A stretch of 17,738 nucleotides of DNA from Atopobium sp. UBA6362 (GTDB lineage Bacteria > Actinomycetota > Coriobacteriia > Coriobacteriales > Atopobiaceae), in contig DJRK01000063.1 in NCBI GenBank assembly GCA_002440065.1, positions 1 to 17,738 on the forward strand, read 5' to 3'. Below the pieces are notes generated by a model. The model saw only the letters and a list, made by a program, of their open reading frames with translations. It had not been told where the DNA came from and ran no database searches. The position numbers and the translations under genes are program-made. This document shows positions 1 through 7,694 of this stretch, piece after piece. Numbering within the stretch: position 1 is the stretch's first letter; each line of letters begins with the position of its first letter.

Positions 1-946
1 CGCCGCCGATGCCGACCTTCACGAAGTCGGCGCCGCAGTCGGCGAGGAAGCGGAAGCCCTCGGCGTCGACGACGTTGCCGGCGCCCACCTTGACGGAGTC
101 GCCGTAGTTCTCGCGGATCCACGCGAGCGTACGCTTCTGCCACTCGGAATAGCCCTCGGAAGAGTCGATGCACAGCACGTCCGCGCCCGCCTCGATGAGC
201 TTGGGCACGCGCTCGGCGTAGTCGCGGGTGTTGATGCCGGCGCCCACCATGTAGCGCTTGGAGGAATCAAGAAGCTCGTTGGGACGGGACTTGTGCGAAT
301 CGTAGTCCTTGCGGAAGACGAGGGAGACGAGGTTGCCGTCCTTGCTCACGATGGGCAGGGCGTTGAGCTTATGTTCCCAGATGAGGTCGTTCGCGGTCTT
401 AAGCGAAGTGCCGTCCTCGGCGCAGACGACCTTCTCGGCAGGGGTCATGAAGTCGCGGACGAGCATGTCGCGCGAGTCGCGGGAGACGCGGTAATCGCGG
501 GAGGTCACGATGCCGCAGAACTTGCCGGTCGGCGTGCCGTCCTCGGTAACGGGCATCGTGGAGTGGCCGGTGCGGCCCAGCACCTCGAGCACCTCGGCGA
601 GCGTCATGTCCGGGGTGAGCGTGGAGTCGGAGACGACGAAGCCGGCCTTGTAAGCCTTGACCACGCGGACCATCTCGGCCTCGGAGTCGGCGGTCTGCGA
701 GCCGTAAATGAAGGAGATGCCGCCCTCCTGGGCAAGGGCGATGGCGAGCTTGGGGCCGGAAACGGACTGCATGATGGCGGAGACGAGCGGGACGTTCAGC
801 GTGATCGGGGACTCCTCGCCGCGCTTGAACCTACACAGAGGGGTCTTGAGCGAAACGTTGGCGGGGATATTCTCCGCCGAGGAATAGCCGGGGACGAGCA
901 GGTACTCAGAGAAGGTGTGGGACTCTCCCTCGAAGAACGTTGCCAT
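1..946 (-). CDS. guaB: IMP dehydrogenase, 3' part cut off by the window edge
   Basis: Oxidises IMP to XMP with NAD+, the committed step of guanine nucleotide synthesis, in the cytosol. The 315 visible residues begin MATFFEGESHTFSEYLLVPG, followed by the TIM-barrel start with SAIMQSVSGPKLA. Two CBS domains lie at about residues 100-160 and 165-225 (DFMTPAEKVV between them). The barrel then resumes with GAGINTRDY and CIDSSEGYSEWQ. The frame leaves the window at DFVKVGIGG, immediately before the expected GSxC catalytic-cysteine loop, so the active-site cysteine and flap cannot be checked. The ATG at 946 is supported by an AAGGAG ribosome site about 9 nt upstream and by family alignment at the N terminus. 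It has its own promoter-like -10 and is monocistronic at its 5' side. The sequence resembles the CBS-containing IMPDH type of anaerobic Gram-positives. Confidence 0.96.
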   Translation of the reverse strand, partial: MATFFEGESHTFSEYLLVPGYSSAENIPANVSLKTPLCRFKRGEESPITLNVPLVSAIMQSVSGPKLAIALAQEGGISFIYGSQTADSEAEMVRVVKAYKAGFVVSDSTLTPDMTLAEVLEVLGRTGHSTMPVTEDGTPTGKFCGIVTSRDYRVSRDSRDMLVRDFMTPAEKVVCAEDGTSLKTANDLIWEHKLNALPIVSKDGNLVSLVFRKDYDSHKSRPNELLDSSKRYMVGAGINTRDYAERVPKLIEAGADVLCIDSSEGYSEWQKRTLAWIRENYGDSVKVGAGNVVDAEGFRFLADCGADFVKVGIGG

Positions 947-965
947 TTAGCTGTGTCTCCTTCCG

Positions 966-980
966 CCTGCTAATTGCAGG
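966..980 (-). promoter_or_regulatory. Small hairpin next to the guaB ribosome binding site
   Basis: CCTGC and GCAGG form a perfect 5-bp stem around a 5-nt AT-only loop. It ends 3 nt before the AAGGAGA Shine-Dalgarno (956-962). Seen directly; a role in guaB translation is only inference, because the stem is short. Confidence 0.3.
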
Positions 981-1007
981 TTCCCAAACTTTGCCAGATT
1001 GGACGGT

Positions 1008-1016
1008 ATTGTAGCA
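1008..1016 (-). promoter_or_regulatory. Predicted guaB promoter, extended -10 (TGCTACAAT)
   Basis: On the minus strand TGC-TACAAT matches an extended -10 element and would start RNA near 1001, giving a 5' leader of about 55 nt for guaB. No convincing -35 hexamer is present at 16-18 nt, which is normal for extended -10 promoters. The same TGC-preceded -10 recurs before other transcription units in this window. Confidence 0.5.
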
Positions 1017-1160
1017 TCGAGCGGCCGGACAAAGTGGAAGCCACAAATCCCCCACTCACCTGGCATTTATTCTGTGTGCATAACAACCTGTTTGGTAAAG
1101 AAGCACGGTTCAGTCCGCCGCCGGCGCGGCGACCGAGATGAAATGAGTTCCCGCATAAGC
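1017..1160. other. guaB-glycosyltransferase intergenic stretch
   Basis: No ORF with a ribosome site is visible between the guaB promoter and the terminator-like hairpin at 1161. The one structure is a GC hairpin at about 1112-1132 (GTCCGCCGC / GCGGCGAC with one bulged C and a 4-nt loop) without a T-tract. It may add to transcription termination after the glycosyltransferase gene. Nothing else is recognisable. Confidence 0.5.
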
Positions 1161-1185
1161 CGAAGGCCCCTTAACGGGGCCTTCG
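1161..1185 (-). terminator. Terminator-like hairpin after the glycosyltransferase gene
   Basis: CGAAGGCCCC and GGGGCCTTCG form a perfect 10-bp stem around the 5-nt loop TTAAC. It lies 64 nt beyond the stop codon of the minus-strand glycosyltransferase gene. Neither side has a clear T-run, so efficiency is uncertain; position and stem quality favour termination of the rluD-glycosyltransferase transcript. Confidence 0.55.
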
Positions 1186-1249
1186 TGCGAACAGGACTGT
1201 CTGAAATTTCATATCGGTCGCCGCACCAGCGGCGGCACAAGTGGATAGG

Positions 1250-2548
1250 CTACTTCGCGCCCTCGGACATGACGTCGTCGAAGTTCACGGCGATGTCGTG
1301 CTTCGTGGGAACCCACTCGACCTTCTTGAAGAGGGCCGCGACGGTGATAGGCACGTAGCTCATCATGAAAATCGGGAACGTGAAGAGGTTCGTGACGATG
1401 CGCCACTTCTTCTTTGCGTGGATGTGCTTGCGCTCGGAGATCGTGGTGATGACGGCCAGGATAAAGAAGACGATGTACATTGACGCGAACGTCATGATGA
1501 GGGAGCCCACGCACATGGAGAGCTCGCCCTCGGTCGCGATGAAGCCGTGGGAAAGCGAGCCCACGATGAGGTAGACCGCGTTCACGAAGAAGGACAGCAG
1601 AGTGAGGATCATGCCCGGGGCGATGGTCATGAGCATGTCGTAGCTCGCGAACTGGCCCTTGCGAATGCCCCTCACAAGGTCGCGTCCATACGAGAAGAAC
1701 ACCTGGTAGAAGCCCTTGGTCCAACGCATGCGCTGCGTCCAGGACGCCTTGAAGGTGAGCGGCTGCTCGTCGAAGAATTCCGCCGGGGCAAATCCGATCT
1801 GGATGTTGTGGGCGCAGCAGAACGTGGAGAACTGGATGTCCTCGGTGAGCGTGTGGAAGTCCCAGCCGTGCATGCCCTTGATGATGCGCTCGGAGACGAG
1901 CCAGCCGGAGCCGGAGATGGCGCAGGAGGTGCCGACCATCATGCGGGCGTTGTTCAGGAACTTTGCCTCGCGGAGGAACCAGGTGGCGTAGGCGGAGCTG
2001 ATCCAGCTGGAATCGAAGTTCTTGGAGTTGCGGTAGCTCGTGCACACGAGGTAGCCGGCGTCGAAGGCCTGGTTCATGATCTTGAGGTAGTCGGGCGCGA
2101 TGATGTTGTCGGCGTCCATGATGATGAACGCCTCATACTTGTCGCCGTACTCGTTCAGGATGCGGTTGAAGCCGTAGTCGAGCACCCAGCTCTTGCCCTT
2201 GCGGGCGAGGTCGTTGCGGTCCCAGGTGATGGCACCGGCCGCCTCGGCCTCGGCGTGGGTGTTGTCGGTGCAGGAATCGCAGACGACGAAGCAGTCCACG
2301 AGCTCTCTCGGGTAGTCCTGCGAGAGGATGGAGCGCACGAGGTTGCCGATGACGGGCTCCTCGTTGTGCGCCGCGATGAAGAACGCGTAGCGGTGGTTCT
2401 TCTTGGCCTTGGGCAGGCGGACCGTGCCGCGCATGAGCACGCGGACGATGTAGACGAGCTGGTAGAAGTAGGCCAACGTGAAGAAGATCCAGATGATTAT
2501 GTTGAAGATGACTATGGGCGTGAGGCCGAGCCGGTTGAACTGCATCAT
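1250..2548 (-). CDS. Membrane glycosyltransferase, family 2 (cellulose/hyaluronan synthase-like)
   Basis: Predicted inner-membrane, possibly processive, glycosyltransferase of 432 aa using a nucleotide-sugar donor; the product is unknown. An N-terminal membrane helix spans about 10-33. The GT-A domain carries HNEE (61-64), a nucleotide-binding Asp (D91), DAD as the DxD motif (145-147), TED with the likely catalytic base (235-237) and QRMRW (272-276), which matches the Q(Q/R)xRW motif of processive GT2 enzymes. Further hydrophobic segments lie near 305-330, 343-370 and 385-408. No PilZ or deacetylase domain is attached. ATG at 2548 (or the adjacent one at 2545) has AGGAG 9 nt upstream. The gene begins 32 nt after the pseudouridine synthase stop without an obvious promoter, so cotranscription is likely. 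No partner genes for export or modification are nearby, so the polysaccharide or glycolipid it makes cannot be named. Confidence 0.85.
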   Translation of the reverse strand: MMQFNRLGLTPIVIFNIIIWIFFTLAYFYQLVYIVRVLMRGTVRLPKAKKNHRYAFFIAAHNEEPVIGNLVRSILSQDYPRELVDCFVVCDSCTDNTHAEAEAAGAITWDRNDLARKGKSWVLDYGFNRILNEYGDKYEAFIIMDADNIIAPDYLKIMNQAFDAGYLVCTSYRNSKNFDSSWISSAYATWFLREAKFLNNARMMVGTSCAISGSGWLVSERIIKGMHGWDFHTLTEDIQFSTFCCAHNIQIGFAPAEFFDEQPLTFKASWTQRMRWTKGFYQVFFSYGRDLVRGIRKGQFASYDMLMTIAPGMILTLLSFFVNAVYLIVGSLSHGFIATEGELSMCVGSLIMTFASMYIVFFILAVITTISERKHIHAKKKWRIVTNLFTFPIFMMSYVPITVAALFKKVEWVPTKHDIAVNFDDVMSEGAK

Positions 2549-2580
2549 GGTCGAGCGCTCCTAGGGTGTAGGACGGTCAA

Positions 2581-3615
2581 TTACGGGAGCCGTTCGGGAC
2601 AGCCGAGCTGCGGGCAGATGACCTCGCCGACAACCGTGCGACCCATCGAGCGCTCCTGTATCCCCTCTAGTATAGCGAGAAGGTCCGACGGGAGGACGTC
2701 GGCCCGCTCGATGGGCTCCCCCGTCACCGGATGGTCGAAGGCGATGTGCCACGAATGGAGGAACTGCCGGCGAAGCCCGAGGTTCTGGCGGTCGTCGCCC
2801 TTGCCGTAGAGCTGGTCTCCCACGAGCTGGTGGCCGGTGTGCCGCATGTGGACGCGGATCTGGTGCGTGCGACCCGTATAGAGGTGGCACTCGAGGAGGC
2901 TGTAGCCGTCGTCGCGCCTCCCGGCCTCGAAGCGCTCGAGCACGCGGTAGGTCGTGATGGCCTCGCGGGCGCCGGGCGCGTCCGAGACGGCCATGCGTAT
3001 GCGGTCGCGGGTCGAGCGGGCGATGCCGGTGACGATGGTGTCCTCGTCGCGGGCGACGTAGCCGTGGACCAAGGTGACGTAGCGGCGGTCGAGCACGCGC
3101 ATGCGGATAAGGTCCTGCAGGGCCTTCTGGGTCTCGTCGTCCTTGGCGGCGACCATGAGCCCCGAGGTGTCCATGTCGAGCCGGTGCACGATGCCGGGGC
3201 GCTCCTCACCCTGGAGCATGCCCAGGTGGCCGTAGCCGCAGTGGGCCACGAGCGCGTTTGCGAGCGTGTCGTCCACGTGCCCGGGGCTCGGGTGGCACAC
3301 GAGGCCCGCCTGCTTGGAAATGACGAGCAGGTAGTCATCCTCATAGCGGATGTCCAGGGGAATGTAGGGGTTCGGCGCGAGAAGGCCGGACGCGTCCCTC
3401 TCGGGCTCGTCCACCTCGGCGCTCACGCGGTCGCCGAGAAGGACCTTCTCGCTCTTTGAGGTGGCGGGGCAGGTATTGATGAGGACGCGGCCCTCCTCCA
3501 CGAGCTTCGCGCACGCCGAGCGCGAGGGCATGCCGTCGCCCGCCGCGAGGAAGGCGTCGAGCCGCATCCCGTCCGACTCGGGGCCCACGAGCAAGTTCAC
3601 GAACTTAACGGCCAC
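2581..3615 (-). CDS. rluD: 23S rRNA-type pseudouridine synthase, RluA/RluD family
   Basis: Isomerises uridines in RNA to pseudouridine, most likely in 23S rRNA, in the cytosol. The 344-aa protein has an N-terminal S4 RNA-binding domain (about 16-70, MRLDAFLAAGDGMPSRSACA) and then the catalytic domain. HRLDMDTSGL lies at 144-153 with the family catalytic Asp at 147, followed by RRYVTLVHG and RTHQIRVHMRHTGHQLVGD. I chose the GTG at 3615: it directly follows an AAGGAGG ribosome site (short spacing, about 4 nt), and residues from here match the family start. The reading frame is open 44 codons further upstream, but that stretch looks non-coding. The C terminus extends about 25 residues past the usual end and contains two cysteines. 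RluD versus another RluA-family member cannot be settled from sequence alone. Older arrangements often pair this gene with lspA; here lspA is elsewhere. Confidence 0.9.
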   Translation of the reverse strand: MAVKFVNLLVGPESDGMRLDAFLAAGDGMPSRSACAKLVEEGRVLINTCPATSKSEKVLLGDRVSAEVDEPERDASGLLAPNPYIPLDIRYEDDYLLVISKQAGLVCHPSPGHVDDTLANALVAHCGYGHLGMLQGEERPGIVHRLDMDTSGLMVAAKDDETQKALQDLIRMRVLDRRYVTLVHGYVARDEDTIVTGIARSTRDRIRMAVSDAPGAREAITTYRVLERFEAGRRDDGYSLLECHLYTGRTHQIRVHMRHTGHQLVGDQLYGKGDDRQNLGLRRQFLHSWHIAFDHPVTGEPIERADVLPSDLLAILEGIQERSMGRTVVGEVICPQLGCPERLP

Positions 3616-3656
3616 GCATCCTCCTTTTTCGAATGGCCCAAAGGCCTCCAGGGCAA

Positions 3657-3685
3657 AGCGAGGCCCCGAAGAACGAGGCCCCGCT
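3657..3685 (-). terminator. Possible terminator of the opp operon
   Basis: AGCGAGGCC and GGCCCCGCT pair with one mismatch around an 11-nt loop, 43 nt beyond the oppF stop. On the minus strand the stem is followed by TTGCC, only a weak T-tail. The hairpin also contains a direct repeat GAGGCCCCG, so an alternative pairing is possible. The rluD ribosome site follows, so read-through into rluD cannot be excluded. Confidence 0.45.
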
Positions 3686-3727
3686 TCATGAAAAGCAACG
3701 ATAGAATTGAGTTTAGCAAACGACTCG

Positions 3728-4702
3728 TCAAACCCGCAGGCAGGCACAGAAATGCCTGGGCGAGACCTCGCGCAGGGATGGGGACTTCAAGGCGCATTCC
3801 TCGGACGAGAAAGGGCAGCGTTCACAGAACCTGCAGCCGGGGCCGGGGTCGATGGGAGTCGCGAGTTCGCCGCGCGCGCCCTTGCCTGCGGCGACGCGCC
3901 GAGCCTCCTCGGCCGGGTCGGGGATGGGCACGGAGGCGAGAAGCGCCTTCGTGTAGGGGTGGGCGGGTGACAGACAAACCTCGTCCGCCGGCCCCACCTC
4001 GACCAAAGTACCCAGGTACATGACGGCGATCCGGTCGGAGATGTAGCGGAGCATCGAGAGGTCGTGACTGATGAAGAGCATCGAGAGGCCCTGTTCCTCG
4101 CGCAGGCGGCGCAGCAGGTTCACGACCTGCGCCTGGATGGAGACGTCCAAGGCCGAGATGGGCTCGTCGAGCACGAGGAAGCTGGGGTCGACCGCCATGG
4201 CGCGCGCGATGCCCACGCGTTGCCGCTGACCGCCCGAGAACTCGTGCGGGAAGCGGTTCGCCTGTTCCTCGTTCAGCCCGACCATCTTGAGGTAGCGGTA
4301 GACGAGCTCGGTTCTCTCGGCGCGGTTCTTGGCAAGGTGGTTCGCGTCGATTCCCTCCGCGACGATGTCGGCGACAGTCATGCGGGGGTCGAGGCTCGAA
4401 TAAGGGTCCTGGAAGACCATCTGGGCCTCTTTGCAAAAACGCCGGCGCTCCACGGCGCCCATCGACGAGATATCCGCGCCGTCGAACTCCACCGTGCCCG
4501 ACGTGGGCTTCTCGAGGCCGAGGATGCAGCGGCCGCACGTCGACTTCCCGCACCCGGACTCGCCCGCAAGGCCGAGCACCTCTCCGCGCCCGATCTGAAA
4601 GGAAACGCCCTCGACCGCATGGAGGCGCGACCCGTGGCCGAGCGGGAACAGCTTGCTCAAGCCCTGTACGCGCAGGAGCGGCGCTTTGTTATGCGAACTC
4701 AC
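3728..4702 (-). CDS. oppF: Oligopeptide ABC transporter ATPase OppF
   Basis: One of the two cytoplasmic ATPases that drive peptide import through the OppBC pore. The 324-aa protein shows Walker A GESGCGKST (47-55), Q-loop Q98, signature SGGQRQR (156-162), Walker B FLVLDEP (175-181) and switch His 213. The C-terminal oligopeptide-transporter extension contains cysteines at 290, 293, 296 and 303 (C-x2-C-x2-C-x6-C). The start is the GTG at 4702: its GTGA overlaps the oppD stop and AAGGAGGAG precedes it, whereas an upstream in-frame ATG at 4837 would lie deep inside oppD. Last gene of the operon, translationally coupled to oppD. The spaced cysteines suggest a metal or Fe-S site like that reported for some OppD/DppD-type ATPases; this is inference. 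Substrate could be dipeptides or longer peptides. Confidence 0.93.
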   Translation of the reverse strand: MSSHNKAPLLRVQGLSKLFPLGHGSRLHAVEGVSFQIGRGEVLGLAGESGCGKSTCGRCILGLEKPTSGTVEFDGADISSMGAVERRRFCKEAQMVFQDPYSSLDPRMTVADIVAEGIDANHLAKNRAERTELVYRYLKMVGLNEEQANRFPHEFSGGQRQRVGIARAMAVDPSFLVLDEPISALDVSIQAQVVNLLRRLREEQGLSMLFISHDLSMLRYISDRIAVMYLGTLVEVGPADEVCLSPAHPYTKALLASVPIPDPAEEARRVAAGKGARGELATPIDPGPGCRFCERCPFSSEECALKSPSLREVSPRHFCACLRV

Positions 4703-5772
4703 AGCTCTCCTCCTTGCAACTCGGGGTCGAACTTGGGTGAGCGGGGGTCGTGCAGCCAGCAGGACGCCGTGTGCCCGTCGCCGAAGTCGGTCACGGGCGG
4801 CATTACCTTCGCGCAGGCCCGCATGGCGTAGGGACACCGCGCGCAGAAAGGGCAGCCGGCGGGCGGGTCCAGAAGGTCCGGAGGCGAGCCGGGAATCGCG
4901 GCGAGCTCCTGCCCGACGGCGGTGTCCATGCGCGGAACCGCTCGCATGAGCGCCTTGGTGTAGGGGTGCCGCGGCGACTTGAAGACATCGCTCGTCCTCC
5001 CCTTCTCGACGACGAGGCCGGCATACATCACAACCATGTTCTGCGCGATGCTCGCGACAACGCCCATGTCGTGTGTGATCATGAGGACCGCCGCTCCGCG
5101 GCGCGCGCGAATCTCGCGGATTTTCTCGAGAATCTGGTCCTGGATCGTGACGTCAAGAGCCGTCGTGGGCTCGTCGCAGATGAGAAGGTCCGGCGCGCCA
5201 GCGAACGCGATGGCGATCATGACGCGCTGGCGCATGCCGCCCGAGAGCTCGTGAGGGAACTGGGAGAACCTCCGCTCCGGCTCGGGGATGCCCACCTCGC
5301 GCAGGAGCCCGATCGCACGCTCACGTGCCTCGGCGGCCGTGACGTCGCTGTGCGCGAGAACGGCCTCGCAGATCTGCTTGCCCACGCGCATGGTGGGGTC
5401 GAGGGCCGAGAGCGCCTCCTGGAAGACGAGCGCCGCCTCGCCGCCCTTGTACTCGCGCAGCCCCTCCTTGGAGAACGTGGAGAGGTCGCGGCCCTTGAAG
5501 CGGATGGCCGAGCCGGGCTCGAGCCTGCCGGGCTTCTTCATGAGCCCCATGATCGCGCGCGCCGTGACGGATTTGCCGCAGCCGGACTCGCCTACGAGGG
5601 CCAGCGAGTCGCCTGCGCCCAGGGAGAAGGACACGCCGCGGACGGCGTGGACCGTGCCCGCATACGTCGCGAAGGAGACCTTGAGGTCCTCGACCTCGAG
5701 CAGTGGAATCGGGTCCTGGGTTTTCTTGGAAGGGACGTCTTGGACACATCCCGGATCCTGGGTCTTGCCCAT
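4699..5772 (-). CDS. oppD: Oligopeptide ABC transporter ATPase OppD
   Basis: Partner ATPase of OppF, cytoplasmic face of the importer. From the ATG at 5772 it is 357 aa: Walker A GESGCGKSV (61-69), signature SGGMRQR (177-183), Walker B DLLICDEP (195-202), switch His 234. The C-terminal cysteine cluster 307/310/313/320 has the same C-x2-C-x2-C-x6-C spacing as OppF, plus C338. A GTG at 5781 overlapping the oppC stop (GTGA) is also possible, but AGGAAG lies too close to it and is well spaced (about 8 nt) for the ATG at 5772. The first 22 residues are unusual: KTQDP occurs twice (3-7 and 17-21), reflecting a short DNA direct repeat. Family ATPases normally begin at about LLEVEDLKVSF, so this tail is an extra. 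Internal member of the opp operon. Confidence 0.92.
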   Translation of the reverse strand: MGKTQDPGCVQDVPSKKTQDPIPLLEVEDLKVSFATYAGTVHAVRGVSFSLGAGDSLALVGESGCGKSVTARAIMGLMKKPGRLEPGSAIRFKGRDLSTFSKEGLREYKGGEAALVFQEALSALDPTMRVGKQICEAVLAHSDVTAAEARERAIGLLREVGIPEPERRFSQFPHELSGGMRQRVMIAIAFAGAPDLLICDEPTTALDVTIQDQILEKIREIRARRGAAVLMITHDMGVVASIAQNMVVMYAGLVVEKGRTSDVFKSPRHPYTKALMRAVPRMDTAVGQELAAIPGSPPDLLDPPAGCPFCARCPYAMRACAKVMPPVTDFGDGHTASCWLHDPRSPKFDPELQGGEL

Positions 5773-5777
5773 GCCGG

Positions 5778-6725
5778 TCACTTCCTCATCTTGGGGTCGA
5801 GGGCATCGCGGAGACAGTCGCCGAACAGGTTGAACGCGAGCACGATAAGGCAGAGCACGAGTGCCGGGAAGAAGAGCTCGTGCGGGAAGATCTCTATGAC
5901 GGCCTGGCCGTCGGACACGAGCGTGCCCAGGCTGATGGCCGGCGCCTTGAGGCCCATGCCCAGAAACGAGAGAGAAGCCTCGCTAAAGATGTAGCCAGGG
6001 ATGCTCATAAAGAGGTCGAGCAGGATGATAGAGATCGTGTTGGGCAGGAGGTGCCGCGCGATGATCTTCCAGGGGCTCACGCCGAGGCACTCCGCCGCGG
6101 CGACGTACTCGCTCTCCCTGAGCTGCTTGATGACGCCGCGAACCTGGCGGGACGTGTCCATCCAGCTCGTGACGCACATAGCGAGGAGAAGCGCTCCCAT
6201 GTTGTTCCCCGCGACCATCATGACGAGAAGCATGACGAGAAGGTCGGGCACCGAGCTCACGATCTCGATGACGCGCATGAGGGACTCGTCGACGATTCCG
6301 CCGAAATAGGCCATGGCCGCGCCGCAGAGCGACCCTACGACCATCTGCACCGCCGTACAGGCGAGCGCGACCACGAGCGAGACGCGGGCGCCCGCCCACA
6401 CGCGGGCAAAGAGGTCGCGGCCCAAGGCATCGGTGCCGAACCAGTGAATCGCGTCAGGCTCGGCGTTGAGCGCGGACGAGTCGGTCGCGTACAGGTCGAA
6501 GCCCCCGATCGAGGGCCCTATAACGACCATGACCAGGAAGAACACGAGCGCGGCCAGAGATACGACGGCGACGGGGTTGCCCTTGAAGCGCCGCCAGGCG
6601 TCGCCCCAATACGAGACGGGCGGCCGCTGCGGGCCCTCAAGGCACTCCTCACAGGAGGAGAGACGCTTGAAATCGGAACCGCAGACCTCTTCTAGAGAGG
6701 ACGCGGAGCTAGAGACCAGGTCCAT
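5778..6725 (-). CDS. oppC: Oligopeptide ABC transporter permease OppC
   Basis: Second membrane permease subunit of the peptide importer, 315 aa. A cytoplasmic N-terminal tail precedes a first membrane helix at about 50-71. The periplasmic-side HWFGTDALGRDLFARVWAGAR (start near 94) is the typical OppC signature, followed by a BPD_transp_1 domain with about five helices. The EAA coupling loop lies near 206-229 (EYVAAAECLGVSPWKIIARH). The N-terminal tail is atypical, with cysteines at 15, 25 and 28, the last two as CEEC. ATG at 6725 lies 9 nt after the oppB stop; the ribosome site is only a G-run (GGGGGG). The 3' end overlaps or abuts the oppD start. Confidence 0.94.
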   Translation of the reverse strand: MDLVSSSASSLEEVCGSDFKRLSSCEECLEGPQRPPVSYWGDAWRRFKGNPVAVVSLAALVFFLVMVVIGPSIGGFDLYATDSSALNAEPDAIHWFGTDALGRDLFARVWAGARVSLVVALACTAVQMVVGSLCGAAMAYFGGIVDESLMRVIEIVSSVPDLLVMLLVMMVAGNNMGALLLAMCVTSWMDTSRQVRGVIKQLRESEYVAAAECLGVSPWKIIARHLLPNTISIILLDLFMSIPGYIFSEASLSFLGMGLKAPAISLGTLVSDGQAVIEIFPHELFFPALVLCLIVLAFNLFGDCLRDALDPKMRK

Positions 6726-6734
6726 GAAGCCCCC

Positions 6735-7691
6735 CTAGCAATCGGCCGAGCCCGCGAGCTTAATGCGCGGGTCGACGAGGTGGTAAAGGATGTCGGTCAC
6801 GAAGATGATCGCGATGAAAAGCGCGGCGATCACCACGGTGAAGCCCATGACCATGGTCACGTCGCGTCCCGAGATGGCCTGCACGTAGTATCGCCCGAGG
6901 CCGGGAATCGAGAAGATCGACTCCACGAAGAACGAGCCCGTCACGCACATGCCGATGGTCATGGGCAGCTTCGTCACCACGGGGATGGCGGCGTTCCTCA
7001 CCATGTGGCGCAAGACGACCTGCCTGCGCGAGAGGCCGCGGGCCTCCGCCGCGAGGACGTAGTCCTGTCCCAGCACGTCCGACATAGAAGCCTTGACGAG
7101 GCGCGCGTACATGGCCATGTAGCCAAAGCTCCCTGCCAGGGTCGGGAGAACCGTGTACTCGATGCCCTCGAGGAAGTCACCGTCCGTAGGCCACCCGATG
7201 ACGGGGAAGAGTCCCAGGTCGCCTGCGAGCACTTTCTGGATGAGCAGCCCCACGACCATGGTCGGCACGCTCACCATGAGGATGGAGAACGTGATGACCC
7301 CGTAGTCGACCCACGTCCCCTTCCTCAACGTGGCGAGGATCCCGAGCAGGATGCCCACGCCTGCGCCCAGGATCACCTGCTGCAGGCCGAGGCGCGCCGA
7401 GATGGGGCCCTTCTCGGCTATGACGGACTGGACCGTGTCGCCGGGGAAGACGATCGACTCGCCGAAGTCGCCGTGGAGGATGCCGTCCATGGTGATGAAG
7501 TAGCGCTCGAGGACCGGCTTGTCGAGCCCGTAGCGGGCGTACACCCGCGCGGCCACGTCCTCGGGCAGCTTGGACGTGCGCTCGGTGAGCGCGTCGCCCG
7601 GCACCGCCGCGAGGATGAAGAACGTGGCGGTCGCGACCACGAACAGCGTGACGACCATCGCCACGAGCCTCTTGAGGGTATATCGCAGCAT
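6735..7691 (-). CDS. oppB: Oligopeptide ABC transporter permease OppB
   Basis: First membrane permease subunit, 318 aa, pairing with OppC to form the channel. N-terminal helix at 9-30 (MVVTLFVVATATFFILAAVPGD, shown here only as a span), then the family landmark YGLDKPVLERYF, HGDFGESI and a BPD_transp_1 domain. The EAA loop is near 210-233 (DYVLAAEARGLSRRQVVLRH) and the protein ends with a helix and DPRIKL. The ATG at 7691 is 3 nt after the oppA stop (TAG-GCC-ATG), so translation is probably coupled. Length and motifs are normal for DppB/OppB proteins; dipeptide versus oligopeptide specificity cannot be decided. Confidence 0.94.
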   Translation of the reverse strand: MLRYTLKRLVAMVVTLFVVATATFFILAAVPGDALTERTSKLPEDVAARVYARYGLDKPVLERYFITMDGILHGDFGESIVFPGDTVQSVIAEKGPISARLGLQQVILGAGVGILLGILATLRKGTWVDYGVITFSILMVSVPTMVVGLLIQKVLAGDLGLFPVIGWPTDGDFLEGIEYTVLPTLAGSFGYMAMYARLVKASMSDVLGQDYVLAAEARGLSRRQVVLRHMVRNAAIPVVTKLPMTIGMCVTGSFFVESIFSIPGLGRYYVQAISGRDVTMVMGFTVVIAALFIAIIFVTDILYHLVDPRIKLAGSADC

Positions 7692-7694
7692 GGC

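Noticed and set aside
3616..3747. Longer 388-residue start for the pseudouridine synthase
   Set aside because: The extra 44 codons overlap the opp terminator region and have no family similarity; the GTG at 3615 follows AAGGAGG.
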